Numbered from the stretch's first letter, positions 45,446 to 63,100 are shown. The stretch is DNA of 64,000 bases from Ascaris suum (GCA_013433145.1 CM024175.1:682001-746000), one strand, 5' to 3'. Made by a program: numbers and translations. Notes: generated by a model not told the origin, from the sequence alone.

Positions 45446-48400
45446 AATTTTAAGTGATACGCCGTTCTAACTATGCAAGAGGGCGAATGATCAGGTATAG
45501 CTGCTTGTACCTGAGGTGCACATTGATGGGGATCCCGTGAAGTGTTCGCCACACTAAACCACCTACCTTGCCACCGTTTCATTACTCGATTAGTAGGTTT
45601 TGGTAAGATCTCAGTTCTCATCGCAACCAACATCACGAGTGAGTTTAATTCAAAGCATACGGAGACAAGTAAAACTGCGTGCTGATTGGGTGAAGGGCTT
45701 TGGCCCATCAGGCAATGTTATTGAGTTTAGCCTCACCCCATACAGTCCTAAGTTCAATTCAGTCATGGTCCTACTCCCAAGCTCCATCAAGACTACACCA
45801 AGGCTTTTGGCGTCGTTGCAAGAGTTATATTCACAGTGCTCCTTCACCTATTGCCAACGCCCCTCTCTTTGTCACCGCAAAGCTATACGAAGGCAGAGTA
45901 GAACTTATAAGAATTACAAGGTGATTTTGAGAAAATAAAAAAAGAAATGAACAACGAAATATCCTAGGAAGTTTCATTTAAGCAGATGCATTTATAAATC
46001 GTGCAATTTTATCTTCATTTTCCCTTTCAGCTGCTATTTTTTTCCACTATGATAGTTAAGTTCCAAATCCCATCATATTAGTCCTTGTAGTGGATTCCTC
46101 GTTGTTTTTTTTTTTTTTTTTCACCTACACTCAGCGCTTCTACCTTTCATTTTACGTTGCACTTAAAAAGAAGCCCCTCGCCGCAAAAAACATGCAAATA
46201 TTTTCTAGGTTCACTTTAAAATTTACATAAAACCGAAATAACCCAGGTTTATTTATATAGCAACTCCTCAATGCCTATGTGCATGCCATCCCAAATGCAT
46301 TTTAAAAGCAATGACAGACTTATCAATTTCATACTTCTCTTTGGCACTCAAAAATACGAAAAGCTAACAGGTAAACATTAGACCCTCCCATCTTCACCGG
46401 AACCTGAATACCCCTCCATTTGTACACGCTTTCCCACCCAGTCGTAGCTCCTCTCTCCGAAACTATACGACAAAATTCAACCCTGGCGACACTGTCGTAA
46501 GCTGTTCGGGAAGCATTTCTGGGCAAAACGCCAGCAATGTTATCGTGTTAAGTAACACGCAAAATGCTGCGATGCCTCATGTAGCCTTGAAGATACGAAA
46601 AGAATGGAAGCGAGGCCTACGGGAGTTACCACGCCACGTAATTCAACGTGACAATGTGTGAACAATATAACTGAATTTAGGCGCTCAATGGCTGACGGGT
46701 TGGAAATAAGCAGCTACAGAAATAGAGAAGCAGCGAAATATGATGGGGCAGAGAAGAAAAGATATCACCGAGGTCGATCTATGCAAAAGAGTCGCAGCGC
46801 AGTCGTTGACCACAATAAAAATTATTTGTAAATATGGCAAGCGTCTTAATCTAAACGCTTTCGTATCGCATATCCTAATTGAATAAAAGTGTCGAACATC
46901 TGGGAATAACTGAGTTATGTGTCGTTGTAAAAAAAGTACAAGTATTGGCTAGTGAAAAATATAAGGGATCAACTGTATACTGTGGAAAGTACAAATAAAT
47001 TAAGGCTCAGAAATATGGCAATATCATTCCCGAAACGTTCAATTCCCAAGTTGTGATCATTCAATTAAAACAGCAGCCCTCTCCCTTGCTCTCTTCACCA
47101 CACCTTCAGAGGATTAAAACTTCCAGTCCAGGTAATAACATAGTGAGTGCATTAACCAATGGTAGGATTGTCAAAAAAAAAAAAAAAAAAAAATTACTAA
47201 ACCCCGAAAGGTTCGTGAGCAAACAGTGAAGATGAACAAAAGAAGGCACAATTCTTTTGAAAACAAGGCCTCCATCAGCAGCGTTTGGTGTCGGCTGATG
47301 CGCTGTGTCTTCCGCTTGCTGGCCCTCGTCAAACCTGAGCTGCTTACGATTGATCGCTCACCTGTGCGCAACTCCAGATAGAATGAAATCATATTACAAA
47401 CTCGAAGTCACGGTTTTACTGTTGCCGACGCTTGTTGACGCAGTTGACGCAGGCGGCAATTTACGGCTCTCCTCACTTTCTATTAGATATGCGACTTTGA
47501 TATGTTTATGAGCTATATTTCCGGTTCGTCAATTAGCAGCCTCTTTGTTTTCTTTATATTCTCAGGCACAACAAATAGAGATACGCGAAAATCTATGTAA
47601 TTAATCTTGGAAGGTATCCGTTAAACAATTCAATACCTTTTTGGGAAGAACAATTTGCCTTATAGATTTCAGTACTATCGAACTTATGTAGAAAAAAATG
47701 TTTGTGATATTATGCTTGGAATCTTTTTTTTTCTTCATTTTTCGAATTCTCGCGTTTTTTTTCCCTAAAGCTATTGAATGAGGTGCTCTTAGAATTACAG
47801 GATAGTGATGATGATTTATGGTTATAAATGAAAGGAAGTATGGATAAAGAAGGAATGCTACATATATTTGGTCTGAGAAGATTTCTATCTTAGAGCATTT
47901 CAAGAGTTTCATTTCTTTCTCGAATGGTGCCATGTAAAACGTCATTTAGTTTTACTTTGAAACTACTCATCAGAACATGCATACGGTCAAATAGGGTTCA
48001 ATGGGACATATATGTAAAATCAATGACATCCAGAATGATGTATGAAATGAGTTCATAATTTAACTATCTCTTATTCAAGACGTTCTAAGACAAAAACTAT
48101 TCGATGTTTCGTCGTTCTCTCCTCTAAGATATCCGACAGGAACACCACAAAGACGTAAAATATAAAAGGCGAGACAATCTTACTTATGTATTATACATAA
48201 TTGAATCAATTAATGATTAAGTGCTCATAATGAAATACTGAGGTTCGCAATTAGATCCTTACATGCCTTAACGGCAAAAAAAGCCACTAAACAATAGGAT
48301 GGAACAATCCAAATGGCAGCAACAATAGAACAATAGAACAATAGAACAGTTCACCTGAGATTCAATTTAGAGATGAATAGTTGGTTATTGCGGCTTATTC

Positions 48401-48475
48401 AAGTGGCGGTTCTCAGTGAGGGTGTCATATGAATTAAAGAAAAGGTAGTATTTCTCTCAATGACCGTTGTCGCCG
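45442..48475. other. psr-1 upstream region, nothing firmly supported
   Basis: The psr-1 frame stays open for about 110 codons upstream of its ATG to 45708, crossing the likely trans-splice site. Frames at 45600-45938 (both strands) and a minus frame at 46526-46329 (MPRNASRTAYDSVARVEF) are coding-like without introns and might be decayed repeat ORFs. At 47.2-47.5 kb two short frames on opposite strands have signal-peptide-like starts (minus 47292, plus 47379), neither convincing. AT-rich frame 47945-47601 is unsupported. Confidence 0.35.
48321..48349. repeat. Short tandem repeat, 8-bp unit
   Basis: Three and a half copies of AACAATAG in a row. Confidence 0.9.
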
Positions 48476-48745
48476 CTAATGTCGATCTGTGAAGAGGACG
48501 GCGTTAGGTCGCTCTAAATGCCTGGTGCCTTTTCGTTGCTGATCAGCGACGGCGACTTGGTGGCGCAGTTTTATCTCAGTGGGAACAACTGGAAAGATAA
48601 AGCCATTGATTAGACCACTATATTCAAGATCGCTATCAAAACTTGCGATGGTGTAAACATTTTCAACATTTTTGTGGGCATTTCCTATGAGATGTATTAG
48701 GACAACAAAATGAATACTTGCAACACTGCGTGCGAGGAACCTCAT
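48476..48745 (-). CDS. Small secreted protein, single exon, 89 aa
   Basis: An orphan acceptor (CATTGTTAG, before 48754) lies 9 nt ahead of an ATG opening 89 codons to TAG. Residues 1-23 form a signal peptide (MRFLARSVASIHFVVLIHLI, then GNA). The mature part, about 66 residues, has no cysteines (VYTIASFDSDLEYSGLINGF, PTEIKLRHQVAVADQQRKGT) and ends LFTDRH. A few basic pairs (QRK, GTRH) could be processing sites. No paralogue or known family was recognised. The start choice rests on the acceptor and the signal peptide; a GTG directly before the ATG is not needed. A continuation into another exon cannot be ruled out. Confidence 0.55.
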   Translation of the reverse strand: MRFLARSVASIHFVVLIHLIGNAHKNVENVYTIASFDSDLEYSGLINGFIFPVVPTEIKLRHQVAVADQQRKGTRHLERPNAVLFTDRH

Positions 48746-51962
<3,217 letters not shown>

Positions 51963-52278
51963 ACGTTGTGATACACCCACACCTTGAAGATATTGCGGAT
52001 CGTTTTCCAGTTCACCTTAGAGGGTCTATTCATTGCTCATTGATGTCTACTGTTTCCACTCCTTGTCCAGTCTTTGATGAGTGTTTCCACTTCAACGAGT
52101 CTTTGCTCTCAACATCAGTCGACAAGTTTGTGGAGCCCTTTTTATAATTAGTTTAATCGCTGCAACAACAATTCTGCTTACTTTTTGTGCAGTTCTTCCA
52201 ACCAATCCGCTATGGAATCCCGAAGAATGTGTCAAGTTGCATCGAGATGGGTTCACATCCCACTCGGATCATACATGA
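51963..52278 (+). CDS. Candidate membrane-protein 3' exon with frame break
   Basis: After acceptor CATGTACACTAG the frame reads VVIHPHLEDIADRFPVHLRG, SIHCSLMST and PCPVFDECFHFNESLL, then EPFL and a stop at 52146. The P-V-F-D-E-x-F-x-F-N string resembles one strand pair of C2 domains, but a full C2 fold is not visible. In the neighbouring frame, immediately after, comes a transmembrane-like stretch (FIISLIAATTILLTFCAV) and the tail PTNPLWNPEECVKLHRDGF to TGA at 52278. Adding one T to the run at 52139-52143 would fuse the two. So either an indel or two unrelated chance frames; the former seems likelier. Confidence 0.35.
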
Positions 52279-53400
52279 AGAATGTTGACAATTTTATCAT
52301 GGATTGAAGAAACATGGCCGCATAGCTGACAATGATTCATCACTTTGTCATGGGCTCTAAATATTCGAAGATACGGAAAAATTTGCATATATTTTTGATG
52401 ATACCGTTTTAGTAAAACATTTCTCTAAGTGATCACTCAGAAGAAGGATTTTTTTCTTTTTAATATCGAAGATAGATATTTGTATGAATTAGATCGAAAT
52501 GCGCATATTGGCTTGGCTTTCTTGCTCGCTTTTTCGCTCATTTATATTGTAATTTGTGGAGATTTTCTCAAAGAAACCATAACGACATTTTGGAAAATTT
52601 TTCTGATGAAGCGGTCATGATTTCCTCAGTAAAGTAGTATTGAAAGAGAGAAAAATACATGAAAAAAGAACCATCACACTTTCAATGAATTCATCGATTA
52701 AGATTAAATTTTAAAAAAGACCCTAGGAATCATATAAAACGGAAAAAAGCGAATATTAACGAAAGCAATTAGCCATTTCTATTTCGATATTCCAACTCAA
52801 AGCATAAACGATATTAGTTTTTAGCTGATGCCTTATGATTTTATTATTTTTCTTTGAACTTTTGCGTTGTTTTTCATCGCCTGATCAATTGTTGACCGAT
52901 ATTGAAAAAAAAATGATGCAATGTTTCCACGAATTATTTCAATTAGTATTTCGTATTCTAAACTTGAAGCGTTCTCGTTTCTAACCAATCCAGGTAATGC
53001 TTAACGATAGAACAACGAGAAAGGCATCAGTTACGAAAGACTACCAATGAAAAAGCTTTAATCTAGAAATGCCTTATCATTTAACAAAAAAAAAAAAAAA
53101 AAAAACGAGAGACAAAGAAGCTTCTAATGCAGAGTAAGGAATGCCTACGGAGTAATCCTGTAGGTTTATGCAGGTGAACATTTCCATTAATCACAAATAG
53201 TGATAAAGTTGAACAAAGAGCTTTGCAAATCACTAGAGTGACTGCTCCGCTTTTCGATGCTGAATCCAGAAAGTTACCGGACAGTATTGATAGCACCATT
53301 TGCTTTGTCAGCCTGTTCATTTTTTTCGGTAATCCTTTTCGACATGAAGTGCCATCTTTTCATACCTGCTTCGGATTAACGTTATTTGCTGCTGTTGCAG
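52279..53400. other. Intergenic, nothing supported
   Basis: A 63-codon plus frame at 52429-52620 has a hydrophobic core (LAFLLAFSLIYIVICG) but no start context. A 20-base A run at 53085 precedes the next gene. Nothing else seen. Confidence 0.45.
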
Positions 53401-54098
53401 ATGAAAGCGTCGATTTTGATTTTTGCCTCGCTGGCAACATTGGTGGCTGCGATTGGTGGTTTGAGCTTGAAATCGCTTGATGATAACGATGAGATAAACC
53501 GTCGAAAATGGTTTGTTGTTGCACCCTTGAAGGGATCTTCGTACAGCCTAGCAAATTCTAGTAGAGGAATTTTGAGGTTGATTCCTGATCAAAAGACAGC
53601 ACAATAAAAGGTGTCTAAAGATCAGCTTATTCTAGTTTCAGCCAATCTCACTTGACAATCACCTAGACTTACTGTAAAAACTTATGCACTCCCCATAATA
53701 CCTGCGCAAATATCATTTAGGGCTAAAGCAGCACCGTATTATTAAGCAAGCACAGAGTTTCGCAGTTTCGCATTCACCCACGTACATTCACTCGACTATC
53801 TCCTTTAGCTGATTAGAATCGTACTGCAGGAGTATTATTAAGAATAAGTCCAGGTTCATATCAGATTAGACGTTATGATATGTGATTTGCACTACTGTCA
53901 ACTCATCAAGTAATTCCGTGGGTCACAAACAAGTAATAGCAACAGTGATCTTGCAAGGTGGATTCGTATATATAAAAGCGCTTTGCATTTCCGCTCCCCT
54001 CACCGTTCATTGTCACCAGCTGTCAACAAAAAACGAACGAGCGAAACAATGCTTTCGTATTTTAATCAGCAATTCCAATTGCACAAATCTTTCTCGCC

Positions 54099-54193
<95 letters not shown>

Positions 54194-55883
54194 CCAAGTA
54201 CGCTGGTTCAAACGAGCAGCTGATCGACGTAAAGTACACGTAAAATTTTCGCATTTTTTAATCCCCATTAGCTCCGAAATTATGGTACAAGAGGTTACCC
54301 TTCCTTCATTGAATTTCCTAAATTTCGCAACAGCTGACCCGGAATTGCCACAACCAGACAGACGGATGGACAAACGCAGATGAACGCGCTGGCACCATAT
54401 CTTCGTAAAACGCCTTGCGAATACAAACTTGCGAAAATGAGCGGAAAAATGAAGACATTGAATCTTTTAAGTAAATCGTAGAGAGCTGTCGATTGACAGA
54501 GCTGGAAAATTGTATTTTTCAAGTGTACCAACTTTCCATATTAAGTTGAGTCTAAAGCATTATTAAACCCAATCGATTTTATTCACGACATGCCTCAAGA
54601 ATAAGTTTTTCGGATGTGAATTTATGAACGCATCCAAGATTTCTGTGGAAATTTTAACCAATAATCGAAAATGCTACAATTCAAACCATAATTAAGACGT
54701 AATATAGTGGGATTTCAACTCACGAAGAATATCTTTCTCTTCTTTCTTTAAACTTGACAAATTGCTTATTGAAAAATACGGAAGAAATAAATTTTCATGT
54801 GCATGTGCTAATGAAAAAAATGAGTGAATAAGAACTCGACTGAAATGGCGCAATGTTCAGATTGGAGAGGAAGATAGTTGGAATCCACGAAACACGCTCC
54901 AAATTTGAAAAAAAAAACACTGCGGAAAATTTGCAACCGAAATCGGAAACAATTTTCAAAACTTTTCCCGGCTTATGCTTCCCGGCATATGAAACCCTTA
55001 AACAATGATCGGTATAATCATAACCATGAGCTTTTCTTTATGTTTCGTGTGAATCAAAACTATCCCACCGAATACAGAATTGCTTGAATTCATCACTCGC
55101 AAAAATTTTCCTCGCAGACTGAAGATATGTGCTCGTGAACTAGCGTTATACTTCCTTAATTATTTCGGTAGTTAAATTTTTTTAATGCTTGCAAATGACA
55201 AAGGAGCAATAATCTCGAGGGATAAGGTGAATTTCACAAAAAGAAAAAAAAACAACGCACAATCAAGTACTGCTACGAGGAGGCTCAAAACAACAAAATA
55301 GAAAGCTGTCAACAGTTGCGGTTTTCATTGATGTTATCGAAGCACACAAAAGATGAACTGTATGCGCAGTATACTGCCAAAATAACAGAACTGCTCGCCT
55401 ATTTGTGGAACGAAACTAACAAATTAGTGAGTTACCAAAACTGGAGAAAAACTCTCGACTTTTTGTTAGTCATTTTCTAATAAATAATTTGGTATTGAAG
55501 GAAAATATATTTTTGAAAGGTATTTTATGTGTTTTATTATTAGTTGAAATGTGGCATGTAACGGAAATGAATCATTTACGTGGTATCTGAAATGAGTTTC
55601 GTCAAGATTTGTTCGCCCTTTTGCTCTTCGTACTGCAAATTTGCCTCTTTTTTTTTTCAGGGAATATGGTTTCAACTCTGATCATCGATTCATCGGAGAT
55701 AGCAGCGATGCATCCGAAACTGCCGATTATATTGGTCCATACGGAGATGACGAAAACAGTTTACTTAGGCATTCACATAGTCGTCGTAATCGTATTATAC
55801 GCTCAGAGTTAAGAAGATATAAACCATTTAGAGGAGGTGGATTTGGTATTCCTTATGGTTATATTGTTGCAAGAATACTTTGA
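53401..55883 (+). CDS. Small secreted peptide precursor, probable two exons
   Basis: The ATG at 53401 directly abuts an orphan acceptor (GCTGCTGTTGCAG), the strongest trans-splice configuration here. Exon 1 encodes a signal peptide (MKASILIFASLATLVAAIGG) and LSLKSLDDNDEINRRKW. Two donors fit a phase-2 join to exon 2: AATG|GTTTGT (53510) or TTGAG|GTTGAT (53576). Unspliced, the frame stops at 53607. Exon 2 (55661-55883, acceptor CTTTTTTTTTTTCAG) reads EYGFNSDHRFIGDSSDASET, then dibasic sites (HSRRNRIIRSELRRYKPF) and a Gly/Tyr end (GGGFGIPYGYIVARIL). The layout matches the 18-kb gene: phase-2 intron after the signal exon, basic cleavage sites, Gly/Tyr C-terminus. Full product 110 or 132 residues. 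A processed, secreted peptide is inferred. The intron contains an (AT)n tract. Confidence 0.65.
54103..54191. repeat. (AT)n microsatellite in probable intron
   Basis: About 89 bp of TA dinucleotides inside the proposed intron of the 53.4-kb peptide gene. Confidence 0.97.
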
Positions 55884-58628
55884 TATGAATTGCTTTGTGG
55901 AGAAGCTCAATTTAAATTCACGTGTATTGCATAAAACACGTCGACTTATTCGGACAATTCATTTTGTTCAATTTGAAGATTATTTCGAAATGGTACTTGA
56001 ATATCTCTTATATTATGATAAAAGAAATATTTTGCCCGATAATTTTTGCACAAATGCAGACATCTCAGCATAAATCTTAACCTCATATACCTTAATATTC
56101 AAGAAATGATTGCAAGCGGATAGTTATTACTGCTACAGCTGCTAGAGCTCAATGTTACGACAAGATTCGCAGTGCAATGTCGTCAGCTCTACAGTTCAGA
56201 AAAGGGAAAACAATGTTTAGTTACGGCGGAACCTAACGGTATCCTACCTGGAGAGGCGGTATGGAACAGCAGCGGTTTTCTTTTTGAGATATTCCCTGTG
56301 CATTGCACTTGATGAAAACAGCTTCATTTGGGTGCACACATTCTTTTGTTCGCTGAGTCCCTTGTAACTTTTACATAAGGTTTGGAATCGCCATCGTTCA
56401 TCGGAATATCGCTTATCGGACTATTAACTGGGAAAGCAGGACGAAGCCATCTGATGAGGTCATAAAACTGAAGCTGTCTGTCATCATATTTAAAATCGTT
56501 CAGCTGTAATTAGTTGCCGCTACGAAGTGTCATGATCGCGTGAAATATGCTGTTGGATAAAATTGATCTTTGAGCGAAATCATTAAAGAGATCATCGCAC
56601 GATTCTAAAATTAACTGAATTCTGTCATTCGCCTGCATGAAGCGGATTAATCAATCAAACTAGTGAACTTTTTTCTCCCATAGTGTATGATATTATTCTA
56701 CTGTATCATGTCGCTCATTATTATTTTGTCGCTAACCTGTCTCTATCATTTTTTGAATTCCCCTTATAATTCTCAATGCTCAAAAATGCCACTAGGCTAT
56801 CATCTCTGTTTTATTTAAATTTGGCTTTTGCCATAGTAAAGCACATATAAATGGTATGGACATAGCAAGTGGAATGCTTGATGCGAAAACTTCTATCGAA
56901 GATCTTTTGTTTCATATCGTGAGAATCATTTCAAAAATCCAGAAACGCATTTTCCAAAACATCATCTTATCCTACAATGAACTGTGGGATTTTATAAGTT
57001 AGCTGCAAGAAAAATGAACTCAGAGCGATGATGTAGCGAGTGCAGTTTGCAATGTTACATTTAAGAAAAAAAAAGTTGGCGATTACTTTTTTTCTTTATT
57101 TTGCTTATAAATAACTTTGTAAAATCTTTTTTTTTTGAGTATATAATATTATTCTTGAAATTTGTTGAGTATACCAAACAAAAAAGACCATTTTCTTATG
57201 GAATGGTGCTAGTATTCGCATTCGCTTAGGAACGCCCATTGCTTGACGAGCTCGACGTCTCTTCTTCGTGTCAAGGAGAAGCATTATCAGCTTCGAAGAA
57301 TTGATTTACGTTCGGAGAATTTCCTACGAAAGTTGTTCTACCGTACGAGTTCCTAGGATACTCCATATAATAATGGTCCCTGCTGAAATTGAAAATTGGC
57401 ATCGTAGTTGCGCTGCGGCCTATATCACGCAAAGGGTTTATTTTCGCATGAGCTTAAATGTTTCATAGTTTTTGCTTATTGAAAGTACTAGCACCGCTAC
57501 AGCGCCTTCTTTAGAAAATGCTTGGATCAAAGAAAACAATGGTCAACCTCTCCTTGCGTTGCGCAAGTACGGTCAACGCGCAGTATGAAAATATTTTGCC
57601 CAACTGTGTGTCAAAACACATTTTCAAGTCTGTATGCTAGTGGTGTAGTTGCCATGATGTGGTCAGCGACGAGACAGAAAGTGAGTTTAGTGCTCGGCTC
57701 ACTTCATTCTTGCTGAATGCCTCGAAAACATTGGTGCCAATCTTTCAAAACAGAATGTGATATAATTTAACTCATAGTTTAACATGCACTTTAAAAAGAC
57801 AACCTTTGCTAACAAACAACACCGCTGGAAACAGACGGCGTATAGGATGCGACCTCTATTATGTTCACGAGCCTGGGACATTTCTATTACGTTCTTTGGG
57901 CTGGCGCACAAACGCGCTTTAAACATCACCTACTCTTTCAGCTATTACATCATAGGTAGCCAGGAGGAGCGTTTAAACAGCTGGCGCAGTTTTAAGCTGA
58001 ACGCGTGTTAACATCGACATGAGTATATGATGAGATGTTCAGAACAAGTGCACATCTGAAAGATTTGTCATTTTCATCTATTCTTTATAAAGGAGGTCTT
58101 GTAACCTTTGGTGGCAGGAACGTGCCAACAGCCTTTTATTCGAATTGGATAGGAACAAAAAGTGTCAGAATTCGGTGCAACGATAAATTCAGTGTTAGTT
58201 GTCTAAGGACAAAATTAGCGACCTTGTATTCGATCGCATGTGCACTTAAAAAAATTTGTTAACAGTGCATCTGGAGAAAGTTTTCCGCCACAACGAGCGT
58301 TCGCTTCAGCCAGCCAATGATTCAGTTCTTTCGTTGAGATATTCATTCAATTATGATAACTGAAATTTCGTTTACCATACATCTAGCGTATATCGCAGCA
58401 TTATAATTACGCGCTACTTTAATTTCACTTGTGCGTAATTATGCAGGAAAGATATTGGAACGACTTCAACATGCCATGTCTTGTAATGTTTAGTCAGTGC
58501 CACCATTAACTGCGGCATTCCATGAGGTGACTGCGTTTTAACAGCCATCGAATTCATTTTATTAATGAATGAACTGAGAAAAAGGGTTTGTGACAGCGGA
58601 ACATTTGAAATGAGCTGCCAAATCACAA
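55884..58628. other. Intergenic, nothing firmly supported
   Basis: The frame 55837-56073 is the 3' flank of the peptide gene in another register. Frames at 57268-57716, 57784-58011, 58035-58262 and minus 58638-58414 are 60-76 codons without clear splice context. No repeats recognised. Confidence 0.4.
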
Positions 58629-58775
58629 TTAGTAACAATAAGTTTGGAGCGAAGAGACAGCTGTTCGATTTGGGACATGTGTTGTACGAAGGTTGGTAAA
58701 AGACAAACTGTCTTTAAAAAATTGCTGAGTGATGAGGCGTCGAAGTTCCTCTTTCTCACTCACGGACGTGCTCAT
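58629..58775 (-). CDS. Short coding-like ORF, possible 5' end of a broken gene
   Basis: An ATG at 58775 opens 48 hydrophilic codons (MSTSVSEKEELRRLITQQFF...) to TAA, with strikingly coding-like composition at its start. Downstream, adjacent frames are also open on the same strand: 58759-58562 (QHMSQIEQLSLRSKLIVTN) and 58638-58414 (MNSMAVKTQSPHGMPQL). Removing one T from the T-run near 58718 would link the start to the first of these. This could be one small gene broken by homopolymer indels, or chance. No convincing acceptor precedes the ATG. Confidence 0.3.
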   Translation of the reverse strand: MSTSVSEKEELRRLITQQFFKDSLSFTNLRTTHVPNRTAVSSLQTYCY

Positions 58776-58820
58776 CGTTTATTTCCAGTTATCTGTTTTT
58801 TGGCATAAATTAATGTGAAG

Positions 58821-59939
<1,119 letters not shown>

Positions 59940-60137
59940 TCACATTAAAAGATTAGTATGAAGGAAGCGAATTTCTCGTTTACGCATTTGCGCAAACCTA
60001 TCACTTTTGCTGTCCCTGATTCTCTTTTTGTATATTGCCAGAAATGGTAAATTGGCGGAAATGACTGCCAATAAATGGCGAAGCGCATCGAATGAGTTAA
60101 TATAGTATGCACTTTTGCAATCATAATAATCTGGCAT
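59940..60137 (-). CDS. Candidate terminal exon or small ORF, 65 aa
   Basis: A complete minus frame, MPDYYDCKSAYYINSFDALR, then LLAVISANLPFLAIYKKRI and DRFAQMRKREIRFLHTN, ends in TGA. An acceptor-like TTTTCATGCCAG overlaps the ATG, so it may be an internal or last exon entering at TATTATGATTGC rather than a true start. It is amphipathic and basic, with a mildly hydrophobic middle and no signal peptide. Family unknown. Confidence 0.3.
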   Translation of the reverse strand: MPDYYDCKSAYYINSFDALRHLLAVISANLPFLAIYKKRIRDSKSDRFAQMRKREIRFLHTNLLM

Positions 60138-63100
60138 GAAAACAGTTTGGTCAGTTGACCGCTAATAAATAAACTAAATAAAGCTCGCGCACGCTATTGG
60201 GTACCCAAACGTTGTATGAATGGACAATCCGATCATAAAGAGGTTTCCTTCATAAGAGACAGTTTTGCAGGTGATTTTGATGTGTATGCAACCCAACTAG
60301 TGCAAAATGCTGACAGATTTTCAAGCGAACAGCGATTGCCTCCGATGCTTTTCGAAGTCAATGGATAATATGAAAAGGTAACGCTGAAGCTAGCTTCTGA
60401 TGTAGATTAAACTGAGAAGAGCTAATAATTTCCGATGTGGAGGAATTCAGAATGTCCATATATAGGCGCTAATACATAATTGTTTGCACGCAGAACATGA
60501 TGATGATTCCCACTCCTCAGAGAATTAATTCCATTTTTACCAAATATTCCTTTCCAACTTTTTTCAAGAAAACGTAGTTTCTGACAAACGGGTGCAATAG
60601 GTTTTGATGGTTCTCACTATGGAATTCTCCAGACACGCTGGAAAATTCGAGTGATTTCCTTTATTGCGTTACTGCCTACTGAGCTAAGAGAGTGGACAGG
60701 AGATTGGTGAGCACAAACGGCGAACACTGCAACGAACACAAAAATAACTGAGTTGAAATGTGCGACAAAAAAAGATAATACGGGCTTTTATTCGATTCCA
60801 TGAAGCAGCTTCAATTTTCTATCGTCTCATGGGAGATGATTTTAACCAATTGCCGTTTGGTTCTAATAATAAATGATATCGAAGAATTCAATTCTTAAAG
60901 GAAAAGATCTTATTTTTATGATTGAACTTTCGCACATTAGATGAACGATATCCGCACTAGTACGTCGGCTATATTCACCTTTATCGCTCTCTGTTTTCGA
61001 GTGCGATCAGCTGTTTTCACTTACAATCTCATTTGGCAGTATTCCAATAAATATTGAAATCCTCTTTGTCATAGATTATTGTTTCATCTATAATTCTGCG
61101 ATATCGGTCTTCGATTCTACTCGTTAAAAAAAAATGAAATGCAGCTAATTTATCGTGATCGCTTTATATCGATACGTAATGAATGAATTCAAAACATACA
61201 ATTTCTGTGTGTATGTTCTCGCGATTATGATCAACCGAAAGTCAAAATCATTTCCACTTAGTCGGCGATTTGATTTCAATATCACTAATCAAAATTTCAT
61301 TAAATTAACCTATAGAAAAACGTTCACCTTTCAAGTATTCATAGAGATTTATTGTTGGATGACACGTATTAAAGCCGCATTGAAATATAATTAAGTGCAC
61401 TTTAGCAGGCGATTTCATTTATCCATTAGCGTAAAATTACTGCCGAAATGAAGTTTATGATGAATATTGCTATCATAATTCGCGTGTAGATGGTCACTTG
61501 CTTCTAAGGGGATGCACTTATGAAACAATCGTGACAACTTCGTTAATCCACAACGAACGATCGAGTTCTCATCAATTTATTTATTTATTTATCTACTTAT
61601 TTATTTATTTACTTATTTTTTGCAAGCATGGAAACTCTATGAAGGTTGTTAGTGCATTGATTGAAAGAGGTTTGCAATAGCCAGTCTTTTTTGATCGTCC
61701 CGTTGCGACAGGTCGACCTATCAATTTCGATCGCATCCATATTCTGAAATTGTCATTGGCGACAGAATGAACTATGAAGCAATGTGGTGGTCGTAGAAAG
61801 GAGCTTATTCCATTACATGATACGTTCATAATTTCCTTAATGACATATTTCAGTGACTATGATAGAATACTGAAATATTCAGTCGTTTTTTATGGCCATA
61901 TTTGTTGACACTCAGATGAATGTTGCAGTTTATTATGTTGTTTCATGCGTTGTACAAATAAGAGTTGCATGCATTATTTCACTATAATCGGTGTCATCTA
62001 CAGTGGCGTTGATGAGCAGATTCTAACTTACTATTATTAGGCACTGATGGGGGCAGATTGCAAAAACAACTTTATGTCGAAGTTGCAGAAAGATCTAGAA
62101 AAAAACAAGATCGTAAAATGATCTTAGCCATAAGTCGAACCGAACTTAGCTTTAAATTAGAAATTGACGCCGCGTTAGCTTTCTGCTAGAGACTTCTGTC
62201 ACAGGTCGGCTTCGGAGACAAGGATTCGTTATGGCTTTACTATGCCATAATAAGCTATCAATGTTTCCTTCGAATCTCGCCTTTCATCCTCTGCTTTTTC
62301 TGAATGCCGACTCATCGACACATGTTTGAACACAGTTGAAAAAACTACGACAATTCGTTTCACCTAAGCGTTGTTATTAAAGTTGAGGAAAAAGAGTATT
62401 TTAAACATTCTTCTCCCGCATATCTCCATTATACTGGACCTGTGCTGGCGGGATCGAAGTAAACTTTATTTTTGCTGCACTTAGCATAGGTATGGACTTA
62501 TCGCCGCTTAGCTTTCATACTGTTAGCCCCAATCGTTCAGTCGTCACTCGTCACTATCAAAGAGACAAATAACAATTGACTTAAACTGATGTACGACTAT
62601 CGATATTCTGTTATAAGCCGCAGTAGGCGAGCACCAGCTCATTGACCTGATTTATTTCATCTGGCATCAAATAGTTGTGCAAAAACGATCTACCTATTGC
62701 TAGTTAAAACCACACTAGATATAGCAATGATGGTAATGAACGATAATGTAATTAAACTCAAGAAAGAGGATGTTATTGATTCGTATGCTTTTACGCGTGA
62801 ATGCGATTTTTGAGCGTTATGCGATATGAAAAGCGGAACGATAATTGCGCCTATTTTAAAGGTTATCTACGAAGTATTTGACTTGAGAGGCAGAATGAAA
62901 GCAACCTATTCAGCATAGCTTTTCACTTTTATCATATCAAATGTGTTTGTATGTTTCCTCTGCAAAAAGTGGTCACATTTATTCCAAAATGCCTCCTTTT
63001 TTTTCACTCAATCTATGCAAATAGCGTATAACAAAAAAAAAAACTTTTCAAAAATGCTTCACACTTTGACACTCTAAAGAGTCGCAAAGCGCCATGATCG

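Noticed and set aside
47200..47513. Two signal-peptide-like starts on opposite strands (minus at 47292, plus at 47379)
   Set aside because: Mature parts are trivial, one runs into an A/T homopolymer, and neither has a good trans-splice context.
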